Assembly: GCF_003600155.1 (NCBI RefSeq)
Contig: NZ_QWLD01000004.1
Coordinates: forward strand, 53,256 to 117,255
Length of the DNA: 64,000 nucleotides
Direction: 5' to 3'
DNA from: Nesterenkonia muleiensis
GTDB taxonomy: Bacteria; Actinomycetota; Actinomycetes; Actinomycetales; Micrococcaceae
Part shown: positions 52,655 to 61,086 of the stretch, one piece after another
Layout: every line of letters begins with the position of its first letter
Position numbering within the stretch: position 1 is the stretch's first letter
Translations under genes and position numbers: made by a program
The notes under the pieces: model-generated
Told to the model about the DNA's origin: nothing
What the model saw: the letters and a program-made list of their open reading frames with translations, nothing else
The model's database searches: none

Positions 52655-55615
52655 GACGTGGGCGAATCCTTCTTGGGCGCGGCGCAGGGCGACCGGACCG
52701 GTCTGTGCTGCGCCCAGACTTAATTCCGAGCCGAACGTATCAGCGCCGAGAGTCTCCTCCAACGAGCGCCGCGCCTCATCGAGGCCGGGGACAGTTTGCT
52801 GATTCGGACCCAGACCGGAGCGGCTTCGCAGGGACTCGGCCGCCCCCAGCAGGCGTGTAGCGGCCAGCAGACTGCCCTGGTCCATCATGAGCACTGCAGC
52901 CAGCTCAATGAGGCCCGGAATCCACCACGCGTCAGTTAACCTGTGCTCCTGGGCCAGTCTCATGGACTCAAGCATGTTCCGGGTCGCCGTGGTAGGGTCC
53001 TTCGACACCAGCGCACTGATCCCGAGGCTCCAGTAGCTTCGGGACAGTTCTAGCGGGTCATTCAGCTCCACTCTGATCTGGTGTGCTGCACGAACCAGCG
53101 CGTCTGCCGCGGCGGCGTCATCACGCTCGGCGGCCAAGTAGGACCGGCGCTCCAGCACCAGTGCTTCCAAGGCGCGGGCACCGGTACGGTGGGCGGCGCT
53201 CAATGCCACTTGCAGATGCGTATCCGCGTCGTCGAGTCTACCCAGCTTTTGGGCCGCGATTCCGGCATTGATACCTGCTCGCAGCATTCCGGAATCATGC
53301 CCCAGATGTTCAAGAGTGGACTGCGCTTCGTTGAAGAGGCAGTAGGCACGTTCATGGTCTCCGCCATGGGAGACTCCTGCGCCCAGCAGCAACTTTGCGG
53401 TCGCCACACCCGCTGCATCGCCGATCCGTTCACGCAGCTGGAGGCATTTCAGAGCTGCCTCTTTGACCGACGAGACTCCACTGCCATTGTCCAGGTGGAA
53501 CCACGAAGCCGTCTCGTACAAGCTGGCCAGCAGCTCATCAGAGATGGCGCCTCTGTGCTCAAGCAGGGACTCGATCCGGCGCAGCACCTCATGATGGCTG
53601 CGCCGCGAGGTCCAATACTGTCTCAGCTGGACGCACATCTCAGCAGCTGCGGCGGGATCCTCGCATCCTGCCTGGTCCAGAACCGCACGAACGTCGTTGG
53701 CATACGCATCAACCCGGGCGAACAACTGAGGTGCCTCTGCCTGGTGGCTGCCGTCTCCGGCGTCCTGTACCAGGGAACGCATCGCTTCTCTGTGCCGGGT
53801 TCGCGCCATAGGGGCCTCCCCCGATTTCTCCAACATCTGCTGCGCCATCCCGTGCACGGGAGTCAGCAGGCGGTACCAGCATCTGTCACTTTCCCTGTCG
53901 ACCTGCATCAGAGAGCTCTTGGCCAACCCATCGAGGCAATCCACCAGATTACTCTCAGTGACAGGGGAAACCAGGCACACGCTCTCCACCCCGCGCAGAT
54001 CAAAGGCGCCCTGGAACACTGCAAGTCTGCGGAGCAGCGCCCTCTGCGCAGTTGTCAGCGCTTCGGTGGTCCAGTTCAGTGCCACATCAACGGAACGGTG
54101 CCGCTCCGGCCGATCGTGCTCTGCCCCTTCCATGGCTCCACCAGTGCGCAGACGCTTGGCGATGTCACTCGATGAGAGCGCTCCGCACCGGGCCGCTGCC
54201 AGCTCGATGCCCAGCGGGTGCCCGGCTAAGAGCCGGCACGCGTCTGCAATAGGGGCGGCGTTGTCCTGGTCAAGGTGAAAACCTGATGCAACTGTCTGTG
54301 CCCGGGCTAGGAAGAGCTGTACGGCGTCGCTACGTTGACATTCTTCGACCGTGTCATTTTCTGGCACCGCCAGGAGCGGAATCGGCCACACCACCTCAGC
54401 TTGCAGCTGCAATGGTGTGCGGCTTGTGACCAGAACCGTGAGGTTTGGGCACTCGGTGATCAGCGCATTAGCTGTCTCGGCCACTGCGGCGGCAAGGTGT
54501 TCGGCATTGTCGAGTACGATCAGCATCCGAGCGCTGCCGAGGTGCGTGACGATTCCGTCGACAGTTTCAGCAACGGTTCCGACCGCTTGCCCGATTTGCC
54601 GAGGTACTAGGTCAGCGTCCGCGACTGGGCCTAGTTCTACACACACCACGCCGTCGGGGAAATCCTCAGCAGCTGCCCCGGCGGCCTCCACTGCCAATCT
54701 GGTCTTTCCGGCCCCGCCGAGCCCCACTACCGTCACTAGTCGGCGATGAACTGCCAGATCCGTGAGCTCTGCGACCTGGTCATGACGACCGATGAACTCA
54801 GTGGCGTACCGGGGCAGGTTGACCGTTGCCGGCGATGGCGGGTCGAGTCTAGGGTCCTGGTTGAGGATGGCGGTTTCAACATCGACCAGTGATGGGCCGG
54901 GATCCAGGCCCAGCTCTTCGCGCAGTACGGTCTTTGCCCTCTGGAAGGCCCCCAGTGCCTCAGCTTGACGGCCTGCCCAATAGAGAGCCGTCATCAGCAG
55001 TTCCCATGCACGTTCGCGGTAGGGGTACCTCTGCGTCAGCTCTTCCAGCGTGGCGATGTCCGGAGGGAGCCCTTCGGCGAGTAGCCGCGCTTCGGCCAGC
55101 AGGAGCTCAACTTCCTCTTTGGTGTTCGCCAAGCTGGAGCTCTCCTCCCACAAGGCGCCATGGTCTGGCCACTGCGGTTCGTGCCAGAGCTCCATCGTGC
55201 TCTGGAGCGTTTCGTAGGCTGCCGGGTAACGGCGCTGATGCAACATCTCCCTGCCGTGATCAGCAAGCTGACGGAACACCAGGGCGTCCACCTCCGCCGG
55301 TGTCACCGCCAGCCGGTACCCGTTTTCTGCTGTCTCCAGCAACTCTTCCCCCACTACTTTGCGCAACTGGGAGATAAGCACGCGCAGTGATGTGGTTGCG
55401 GTCGGCGGGCAGTCCTCGCCCCAGACAGAAGCCAGAAGACGCTCACGTGTCACAGTTTGCCCCGCAGCCAATGCCAGGGCCACCAGGACAGCCTGCCGGC
55501 GCTGACCGCGAACCTCCACCAAGTCATCCCCGACTCCGGCGGTGATCGGTCCCAGAATGTTGATCCTGCAGTTCTGTCGCTCAGTTTCACCCTCGGCGGT
55601 GGTCATTGCACGCAT
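52646..55615 (-). CDS. AfsR/SARP-type transcriptional regulator (BTAD-NB-ARC-TPR)
   Basis: Large regulator of about 989 residues. An OmpR-like winged helix (about 18-105, INILGPITAG...VRGQRRQAVLVALAL) is followed by the BTAD domain (about 110-255). An NB-ARC ATPase has Walker A VGLGGAGKTRLA near residue 298 and VLDNAEHL as Walker B. A TPR/ARM-like C-terminal third follows. AfsR-type proteins activate secondary-metabolite or stress genes. I use ATG at 55615 after AGGAAGG; ATG 55606 is an alternative. It is inside the repeat-bounded segment, and no biosynthetic genes are adjacent, so its targets are unknown. Confidence 0.87.
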   Translation of the reverse strand: MRAMTTAEGETERQNCRINILGPITAGVGDDLVEVRGQRRQAVLVALALAAGQTVTRERLLASVWGEDCPPTATTSLRVLISQLRKVVGEELLETAENGYRLAVTPAEVDALVFRQLADHGREMLHQRRYPAAYETLQSTMELWHEPQWPDHGALWEESSSLANTKEEVELLLAEARLLAEGLPPDIATLEELTQRYPYRERAWELLMTALYWAGRQAEALGAFQRAKTVLREELGLDPGPSLVDVETAILNQDPRLDPPSPATVNLPRYATEFIGRHDQVAELTDLAVHRRLVTVVGLGGAGKTRLAVEAAGAAAEDFPDGVVCVELGPVADADLVPRQIGQAVGTVAETVDGIVTHLGSARMLIVLDNAEHLAAAVAETANALITECPNLTVLVTSRTPLQLQAEVVWPIPLLAVPENDTVEECQRSDAVQLFLARAQTVASGFHLDQDNAAPIADACRLLAGHPLGIELAAARCGALSSSDIAKRLRTGGAMEGAEHDRPERHRSVDVALNWTTEALTTAQRALLRRLAVFQGAFDLRGVESVCLVSPVTESNLVDCLDGLAKSSLMQVDRESDRCWYRLLTPVHGMAQQMLEKSGEAPMARTRHREAMRSLVQDAGDGSHQAEAPQLFARVDAYANDVRAVLDQAGCEDPAAAAEMCVQLRQYWTSRRSHHEVLRRIESLLEHRGAISDELLASLYETASWFHLDNGSGVSSVKEAALKCLQLRERIGDAAGVATAKLLLGAGVSHGGDHERAYCLFNEAQSTLEHLGHDSGMLRAGINAGIAAQKLGRLDDADTHLQVALSAAHRTGARALEALVLERRSYLAAERDDAAAADALVRAAHQIRVELNDPLELSRSYWSLGISALVSKDPTTATRNMLESMRLAQEHRLTDAWWIPGLIELAAVLMMDQGSLLAATRLLGAAESLRSRSGLGPNQQTVPGLDEARRSLEETLGADTFGSELSLGAAQTGPVALRRAQEGFAHVSV

Positions 55616-55999
55616 TTCCAACCCGCCTTCCTGGCACACGTCTGAATGTGTCCACCGCGTCCTAACAGCCCCATAACGCCATTTACTCTACGTGGCGTAC
55701 AGCTCAGTGTCAGTAAAACTCCAGGAAAAGTTGAGACTCGCTTTCAGCAGGTGAGGTCGAAGGTCACTGCGCCGTCACCAATGGTGCTGCCCTCATCGGG
55801 GAAAAATAAAAGTCCACACCGACATCGTCCGAGTCCAGAACTATGGTGTCCTCGCCGCAGCCGGCTAACAGGAGGCTTCGTGAAGGATCATGCATTACAT
55901 CTCCAGGCACGGAAGCCCCAGCAGATGCCTGATTCCTTTACGGCACTTTTGTGCCCAGTGGAGGAGCCATAAACTGCTGACCTGGGTCGACATGTTCCC
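55616..55999. other. Interval between the AfsR-type gene and menB
   Basis: About 385 bp, lower GC than average. It contains the right copy of the 14-bp repeat and no gene that I can support. Runs such as GGGGAAAAATAAAAG near 55800 are AT-rich. Confidence 0.5.
55946..55959 (+). repeat. Right flanking direct repeat (candidate attachment site)
   Basis: CTTTTGTGCCCAGT, identical to 49992-50005. The two copies bound a 5,968-bp segment between menE and menB, 41 bp downstream of the menB stop. Confidence 0.6.
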
Positions 56000-56983
56000 T
56001 CAGTAGTAGTACGGGAAGGCTGACCAGTCGGGGTCGCGCTTGCCCAGGAAGGCGTCGCGGCCCTCCACGGCCTCATCGGTCATGTATCCCATGCGGGTGG
56101 CCTCTCCGGCGAAGACCTGCTGGCCGGCCAGTCCGTCGTCGGCGGCGTTGAAGGCGAACTTCAGCATCCGCACTGCCTGCGGGGACTGTCCGGCGATGTC
56201 CGCGGCGTATTCCAGGGCCACCTCTTCAAGCCGTTCGTGGTCAACGGCCTCGTTGACAGCACCGGCGGTCACCATGTCTTCCGCACTGTGCTCACGGGCC
56301 AGGAAAAAGATCTCCCGGGCCTTCTTCTGGCCGATCTGGCGTGCCAGCAGTGCGGAGCCGTAGCCGGCGTCGAAGGAGCCCACGGTGGCATCGGTCTGCT
56401 TGAACCTGCCGTGCTGCTTCGACGCGATGGTCAGATCGCACACCACATGCAGCGAGTGACCGCCGCCGGCGGCCCAGCCGTTGACTACGGCGACAACCAC
56501 TTTGGGCATCGTGCGGATCAGCCGCTGAACCTCCAGGATATGCAGCCGCCCGGCCCGCGCCGGGTCTACAGTCTCCGCGGTATCCCCCTCGGCATAGCGG
56601 TAGCCGTCGCGGCCGCGGATGCGCTGATCGCCGCCGGAGCAGAAGGAATGCCCGCCATCTTTGGGAGAGGGGCCGTTGCCAGTCAGCAGCACCGCGCCCA
56701 CATCAGAGGTCATGCGGGCATGATCCAGCGCGCGGTAGAGCTCGTCGACGGTGTGCGGGCGGAAGGCGTTGCGCACCTCCGGGCGGTCGAAGGCGACCCG
56801 GACCGCGGGGAGGTCCCGCACCACGGCACCGTCCTGGCCGCGCTCCACCCGGCGGTGATAGGTGATGTCGGTGAAGTCGAAGCCCTCGACCACACGCCAC
56901 TGGTGCGGATCGAAGACATCGGAGACAGTCGGCGGCAGGTGCGCAGCGGAGGCCGCGGGGCCAGGAGAGTCGGTACCGGTCAC
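56000..56983 (-). CDS. menB: 1,4-dihydroxy-2-naphthoyl-CoA synthase
   Basis: Crotonase-fold enzyme of 327 residues that closes the naphthoquinone ring in menaquinone synthesis. Key regions are RVAFDRPEVRNAFRPHTVDEL, SFCSGGDQRIRGRDGYRYAEG (active-site loop), VNGWAAGGGHSLHVVCDL (oxyanion hole) and TDATVGSFDAGYGSALLARQ, ending GKRDPDWSAFPYYY. TAGACT at 56991-56996 (minus strand) is exactly seven bases before the GTG start, so it is leaderless. It is upstream of menE and menA on the same strand but separated by the 6-kb insert. Confidence 0.95.
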   Translation of the reverse strand: MTGTDSPGPAASAAHLPPTVSDVFDPHQWRVVEGFDFTDITYHRRVERGQDGAVVRDLPAVRVAFDRPEVRNAFRPHTVDELYRALDHARMTSDVGAVLLTGNGPSPKDGGHSFCSGGDQRIRGRDGYRYAEGDTAETVDPARAGRLHILEVQRLIRTMPKVVVAVVNGWAAGGGHSLHVVCDLTIASKQHGRFKQTDATVGSFDAGYGSALLARQIGQKKAREIFFLAREHSAEDMVTAGAVNEAVDHERLEEVALEYAADIAGQSPQAVRMLKFAFNAADDGLAGQQVFAGEATRMGYMTDEAVEGRDAFLGKRDPDWSAFPYYY

Positions 56984-56990
56984 CCCAGAG

Positions 56991-56996
56991 AGTCTA
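56991..56996 (-). promoter_or_regulatory. -10 element TAGACT, leaderless start of menB
   Basis: Read on the minus strand: TAGACT, then CTCTGGG (seven bases), then GTG at 56983. Confidence 0.6.
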
Positions 56997-57003
56997 CCGA
57001 TGC

Positions 57004-57780
57004 TCAGTCGCCGGTGCTGCGCAGGATACTGATGAGGTCCTCGGCGATCAGCTCATGGGAGTAGTTGTCGAAGTCGTCATCGTAGAGCGAGTTGACCTCC
57101 AAGTACGCCACGGCGTCTGCCTCTGAATCATGAAAGATGGCCTGGAACTCGCCGTGGGGGCTCGGGTTGGTGGGGTACCAGCGCTGGAGGGCATGCATCT
57201 CGACGCCGTCGACCTCGAGACTCATCACGTCGTTGTCCTGCTCGGGGATGTCTGGCTGGTCGAGGAAGTCATCGATGAACTCCTGGATCTCATCCGGTGT
57301 GGAGCCCTGTATCAGCGCGATCGTGCCGGCGTAGTTGTCCGGGGAGTGGAACTGGCAGATGTGCCGGTAGGCCTCCGGATTGTCCGGGCTCTGGCCAAAG
57401 CCGCCCCATGCCGCACGGGTGATGTCCGCCGCATGCCCCAGGAAGTCGGGCACTTCGTTGAGCAGATGGCATTGGTCGTCCTGCGTGGAGACGGCGTTGT
57501 AGGAGGCGAAGCCTTCGGTGCTGGGCCACTCCTCGGAGGTCGCGGCGAGCCAGCTGTGGGGAACGGCCAACTCTGCTGCAGTCTCTTCGGCGGCCGCATC
57601 AGAGGCTGCGTCGGTGGGTGCCTCCTCCGTGCCGGAGTCAGGCGCGGCGGTGCTGGAGGCGGTCGCAGAGGGTTCGGTCTCCGGGTTTCCGAACGGATTT
57701 GCGCAACTGCTGGCCAAGAGCGTGGCGGCTGCAGCGGTGATGATGGTCAGTGCATGCGGTGATGTTCTCATGCACCCCAC
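57004..57780 (-). CDS. Lipoprotein, function unknown
   Basis: Protein of about 258 residues. The lipobox LASSC gives a lipid anchor at about residue 26, followed by a Thr/Ala/Glu/Ser-rich linker to about 70 and a folded domain of about 185 residues with two Cys (DDQCHLLNE and RHICQFHSP). On the minus strand AACTAT lies six bases before GTG 57780, and GTGGGG precedes an alternative ATG at 57771. Its 3' end lies 20 bp upstream of menB, so its last codons hold the menB promoter. The domain is not recognised. Confidence 0.68.
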   Translation of the reverse strand: MGCMRTSPHALTIITAAAATLLASSCANPFGNPETEPSATASSTAAPDSGTEEAPTDAASDAAAEETAAELAVPHSWLAATSEEWPSTEGFASYNAVSTQDDQCHLLNEVPDFLGHAADITRAAWGGFGQSPDNPEAYRHICQFHSPDNYAGTIALIQGSTPDEIQEFIDDFLDQPDIPEQDNDVMSLEVDGVEMHALQRWYPTNPSPHGEFQAIFHDSEADAVAYLEVNSLYDDDFDNYSHELIAEDLISILRSTGD

Positions 57781-57875
57781 TTTGCCATAGTTTGCAAATG
57801 CAATGCAAGCAAATTATTAGGGAGTCTGGGTCGGGGCCCCTGGAGCAGCCAAGTTCACCCCGACGGGACGATCGT

Positions 57876-58187
57876 TCATTCCGGCTGGGTGCCGTCGTCG
57901 TTGTTCTTCCGCTTCTGCTCCAGCTCTTCGAGCCGGGCTTCGAGCATGTCCAGGCGCCAGCGGTCTTCTGCGGCCATGTTCTCTTCGGCTTTGGTGGGGA
58001 TGTGCGGCTCATCCTCGAGCTGCTGGGGCTTCTCAGCCGCCTCAAGTTCGGCGATGCGCCTCTTGAGCTCCTCGACCTCGTCGCTGTTGGCCCCTTTCGG
58101 CAGCGGCCGCCCGGTGGCCATGCTGATGATCTGGGTGATCCCGAAGACGATGATCGCGACGATGGCGATGGTGGCGAACCATGGCAT
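57876..58187 (-). CDS. Small membrane-anchored coiled-coil protein
   Basis: Protein of 103 residues: one TM segment (about 4-24, FATIAIVAIIVFGITQIISM), then a helix with heptads (EVEELKRRIAELEAA; LDMLEARLEELEQKRK). It may be a phage-shock or cell-division accessory type, but there is no specific family signature. TACCTT lies six bases before ATG 58187, so it is probably leaderless. It stands alone between a lipoprotein and a methyltransferase gene on the same strand. Confidence 0.6.
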   Translation of the reverse strand: MPWFATIAIVAIIVFGITQIISMATGRPLPKGANSDEVEELKRRIAELEAAEKPQQLEDEPHIPTKAEENMAAEDRWRLDMLEARLEELEQKRKNNDDGTQPE

Positions 58188-58300
58188 GGTCCAAAGGTAG
58201 CAAGAAACCTGATGGCAGGCGGTCCCAGCGGCGGGGTAGGCATAGGCTCAGCCTTTGCCGGTGCCGCAGCGAAGATGGCACAGGCAGGTCCGAAAGGGCC

Positions 58301-59077
58301 TCAGCGAGGTTTGTGGGCCAGCAGGATCAGCTCGGGGGAACCCGGCTTCACCGGCGAGCGGTCCCAGTCGCCCCAGACCTGCTGCACCTCGAAACCGGCC
58401 TGCTCCAGGGAGGCGCGCAGCACCGGCAGCGGACGGTAGCGCAGCGGCTCATCGGCGGTGATATGCCGCCCGTCGGGAAAGATGTTGTGCCCGCGTGCGG
58501 TGATCAGCGGTCCGTCGGCGTCGTCGTGCTCCATCCCCACCACCTCCAGCCAGCTGGTGAACTCGCCGCCGTCAGGGTGCGGCTGGGTCTCCCGGGTGGA
58601 CTGCTCGTCCCAGGCGTCGGCGTCCATGCCCTGCGGGTTGCGCGACTCGAACGCCAGATGACCGCCAGGTGCCAGTGCCGCGAACGTCTCGGCAAGCGCC
58701 TGGTCCCAGTCGGCGCGGGACAGGAAGTACTGGGCCACATGTCCCATCATGATCGCCGCGGAGAACGACGACGCCGGCACCTCACCCGCGGTGCCCTGAA
58801 TCAGGGAGACGGCGTGCCCCACCCCGGCCTCCTGTACCCGGTGGCGGGCCACGTCGATCATGGCGGCGGCCGGATCCGCACCGGTGACCTGGATGCCGCG
58901 GCGGGCCAGTTCGACGGCGAAGACTCCGGTTCCGCAGCCGATGTCCAGGACGCGTTCGGCACCTAGCCTGACCACCAGGTCACAGTAGAAGTCGATGTCC
59001 CACAGACCTTGGTTCTCCACATCGTAGAGCTTCACGAACTCCGGATCCTCGGTCCAGGGGCCAGCCAGCATTTCCAT
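58301..59077 (-). CDS. SAM-dependent methyltransferase (class I)
   Basis: Protein of 258 residues. Motif I is VLDIGCGTGVFAVELARRG, followed by VTGADPAAAMIDVAR, and GGHLAFESRNPQGMDA is in the motif III position. The first about 40 residues start MEMLAGPWTEDPEFVKLYD. TAGACT lies eight bases before this ATG. The substrate (small molecule, tRNA or other) is not indicated; the downstream part after residue 180 is beta-rich. The longer frame to 59152 is not supported. Confidence 0.85.
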   Translation of the reverse strand: MEMLAGPWTEDPEFVKLYDVENQGLWDIDFYCDLVVRLGAERVLDIGCGTGVFAVELARRGIQVTGADPAAAMIDVARHRVQEAGVGHAVSLIQGTAGEVPASSFSAAIMMGHVAQYFLSRADWDQALAETFAALAPGGHLAFESRNPQGMDADAWDEQSTRETQPHPDGGEFTSWLEVVGMEHDDADGPLITARGHNIFPDGRHITADEPLRYRPLPVLRASLEQAGFEVQQVWGDWDRSPVKPGSPELILLAHKPR

Positions 59078-59110
59078 AGTGAACGAGTCTATGCGGCAGG
59101 ATGTTCTTCC

Positions 59111-59139
59111 TTGACATCTTCCTTTCTTCCCTCGATGGT
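59111..59139 (+). promoter_or_regulatory. Promoter of vapBC
   Basis: TTGACA (59111-59116), a 17-bp spacer and GATGGT (59134-59139) form a near-consensus promoter. The -10 ends six bases before ATG 59146, so the transcript would be leaderless. Confidence 0.7.
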
Positions 59140-59145
59140 GGATGT

Positions 59146-59400
59146 ATGGCACTGAACATCAAGGACGCCGAGACCGACCGACTGGCTCGTGAGCTGGCGG
59201 AGGAGGCTGGCGAGAGTATCACCGTCGCTGCCAGGCGAGCCATCGAAGAGCGACTGGTGCGCATCAGGGCACAGGCTGGGGCTAAGGACCGTGGCCAGGA
59301 CCTGATGGAGTTCATCACCAGAGCTAGGGCCCGGCCGGTGCTTGATGACCGCACACCGGAGGAGATCATCGGATATGACGAAGATGGACTCCCGGCATGA
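59146..59400 (+). CDS. vapB: VapB-family antitoxin
   Basis: Antitoxin of 84 residues, Rv0623-like type: MALNIKDAETDRLARELAEE is the ribbon-helix-helix-like N-terminus, and the C-terminal arm is acidic (DDRTPEEIIGYDEDGLPA) to cover the toxin. ATG 59146 lies after the TTGACA-N17-GATGGT promoter. The stop overlaps the toxin start by four bases (ATGA). It should repress its own operon together with VapC. Confidence 0.88.
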   Translation: MALNIKDAETDRLARELAEEAGESITVAARRAIEERLVRIRAQAGAKDRGQDLMEFITRARARPVLDDRTPEEIIGYDEDGLPA

Positions 59401-59795
59401 CTGTCGTCGTTGACACCTCAGCCCTCACTGCGGTCCTCTTGGGGGAGGAGGACGCTGAGCTGTACCTCCGGGAACTTGCGCGCAACGCCGGTGATCTGGC
59501 CGTCAGTGCAGCCACTCTGGTCGAGACCCGAATAGTACTGGAGCGCAGGACAACGGTTGAAGCCTTGGCCGATCTCAACCGGCTCCTGCACGATCTGCAG
59601 ATACGCGTCGAGCCGTTTGATGACCAGCAGGCGGGCGCAGCACATGCTGGCTGGAGACGGTTCGGCAAAGGGCGGCACGAGGCCGCGCTGAACCTCGGTG
59701 ACTGCTATTCCTATGCACTGACCAAGCAGACCGGCGGTCGGCTGCTGTTCAAGGGCGAGGACTTCTCCAAGACGGATCTTCCCTCCGCCCTGTGA
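59397..59795 (+). CDS. vapC: VapC-family PIN-domain toxin
   Basis: Ribonuclease toxin of 132 residues. PIN acidic residues are visible: Asp in VVVDTSALTAVL, Glu in SAATLVETRIVLERR, Asp in ALNLGDCYSYAL, and later GEDFSKTD. Family members cut tRNA or rRNA and stop translation when the antitoxin is degraded. Start ATG 59397 overlaps vapB. All four acidic positions seem intact, so the toxin is probably active; the target RNA is unknown. Confidence 0.9.
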   Translation: MTVVVDTSALTAVLLGEEDAELYLRELARNAGDLAVSAATLVETRIVLERRTTVEALADLNRLLHDLQIRVEPFDDQQAGAAHAGWRRFGKGRHEAALNLGDCYSYALTKQTGGRLLFKGEDFSKTDLPSAL

Positions 59796-59853
59796 TCTCC
59801 GTATCAGTCTCCATGCTCAAGCAGTTGCCAGTCTCCTGTGGTGTGATGGACCC

Positions 59854-60987
59854 ATGACGATTCCCGCAGACATCATCATCAACTGGGATGTGGCCCGCTC
59901 CACTGCTGCGCGTCTGGTTCCGCCCGGGCCTTCGCTGAAGCGCGGCGAGGCGGCCCAGGAGGTGGCTGACCTGCGCCGGGCCGCTGCCGAGTCCGTGGGT
60001 CACGTCCATGAGATCACTGGATTGGAGGCGGCCAAGGGCCTGGGTGAGAACCTCAGCGATATGCTGGTGGTTGACCGGCCGGGGTGGTCGGCTGCCAACA
60101 CCACGAGCTTCCGCGAACTGCTGGCGCCGGCCCTTGAGGCGGCAGCGCAGCAGAAGCCTGAGCTGCTCAAAGAAGGCTCCACCGCACAGGTCTTCGGCTC
60201 CGCCGCCACCGGGGCCGAGCTCGGGGGGATTCTGGCCTTCCTCTCCGCCAATGTGCTGGGTCAGTTCGATCCTTTCCACTCTTCCGCCGAGGCCCCCAAA
60301 GGCCGGTTGCTGCTGGTGGCGCCGAACATTGTGGACATCGCCGGTCAGCTCAACGTGGACCGGGACGATTTCAGGCTCTGGGTCTGTCTGCATGAACAGA
60401 CTCACCGAGTACAGTTCGCGGCCGCACCATGGCTGGGCGAACACCTGAAGTCCAAGATCACCGAACTCTCCACCTCCACCATGGGCCAGGCTGACACCAT
60501 GCCGCAGCGGCTGGTCCAGGCGGCCAAAGAGCTCCGGGGCGAGCTGAAAGAACGCAAAGCGGCGGGGCCAGCGGAAGAATCCGGGTCGCCCGATCCGCGC
60601 CGCCGGCTGCTGTCTGCCATTCAGTCGCCGGAGGACCGAGCCATTATGTCCCACCTGACCGCGGTCATGAGTCTGCTGGAGGGGCATGCCAATGTGGTCA
60701 TGGACGCAGTGGACTCCTCGATCGTGCCGACGGTCAAGACCATCCGGCGCCGGTTCGAAGAGCGCGGCAAGAACCGTTCCCCGCTGGAAAAGCTGGTGCG
60801 GAAGCTTCTGCAACTGGACGCCAAGGCCGCCCAGTACCGCGACGGACAGAAGTTCGTGGGACACATTGTGGGGGCCATCGGCATGGAGCAGTTCAACACG
60901 GTCTGGGACTCCCCGGACCACCTGCCCACCGAGGAGGAGCTCCACGATCCCGAGGCCTGGATCGACCGGATGGGTCTGCACAGGTGA
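59854..60987 (+). CDS. DUF2342 zinc-dependent metalloprotease-like protein
   Basis: Protein of 377 residues. The HExxH zinc motif is visible as VCLHEQTHRVQF (around residue 178-189). Motifs INWDVARSTAARLVPPGP near the start and LVAPNIVDIAGQLNVD before the zinc site are conserved in actinobacterial DUF2342, sometimes named F420-biosynthesis-associated or zinc-dependent metalloprotease. The role is not established. As in Mycobacterium (Rv3626c), it precedes tilS and hpt. Confidence 0.85.
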   Translation: MTIPADIIINWDVARSTAARLVPPGPSLKRGEAAQEVADLRRAAAESVGHVHEITGLEAAKGLGENLSDMLVVDRPGWSAANTTSFRELLAPALEAAAQQKPELLKEGSTAQVFGSAATGAELGGILAFLSANVLGQFDPFHSSAEAPKGRLLLVAPNIVDIAGQLNVDRDDFRLWVCLHEQTHRVQFAAAPWLGEHLKSKITELSTSTMGQADTMPQRLVQAAKELRGELKERKAAGPAEESGSPDPRRRLLSAIQSPEDRAIMSHLTAVMSLLEGHANVVMDAVDSSIVPTVKTIRRRFEERGKNRSPLEKLVRKLLQLDAKAAQYRDGQKFVGHIVGAIGMEQFNTVWDSPDHLPTEEELHDPEAWIDRMGLHR

Positions 60988-61000
60988 GAGTTGTGCAGCT

Positions 61001-61086
61001 GTGAGGAGCGTAGCGACGACTTCAGGAGGTGAAGGCGAGCATGAGCTCGCCGAGAGCCGAGCGGGGTTTCCCCGCCGGCGGGACAG
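61001..61086 (+). repeat. Dispersed GC-rich repeat, copy at the 5' end of tilS
   Basis: Blocks AGCGTAGCGAC (61007-61017), GACTTCAGG (61018-61026), GCCGAGAGCCGAGCGG (61049-61064) and TTCCCCGCCGGCGGGAC (61068-61084) recur in the same order, inverted, at 30996-31090. The element encodes the predicted N-terminal residues of TilS. Confidence 0.7.
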
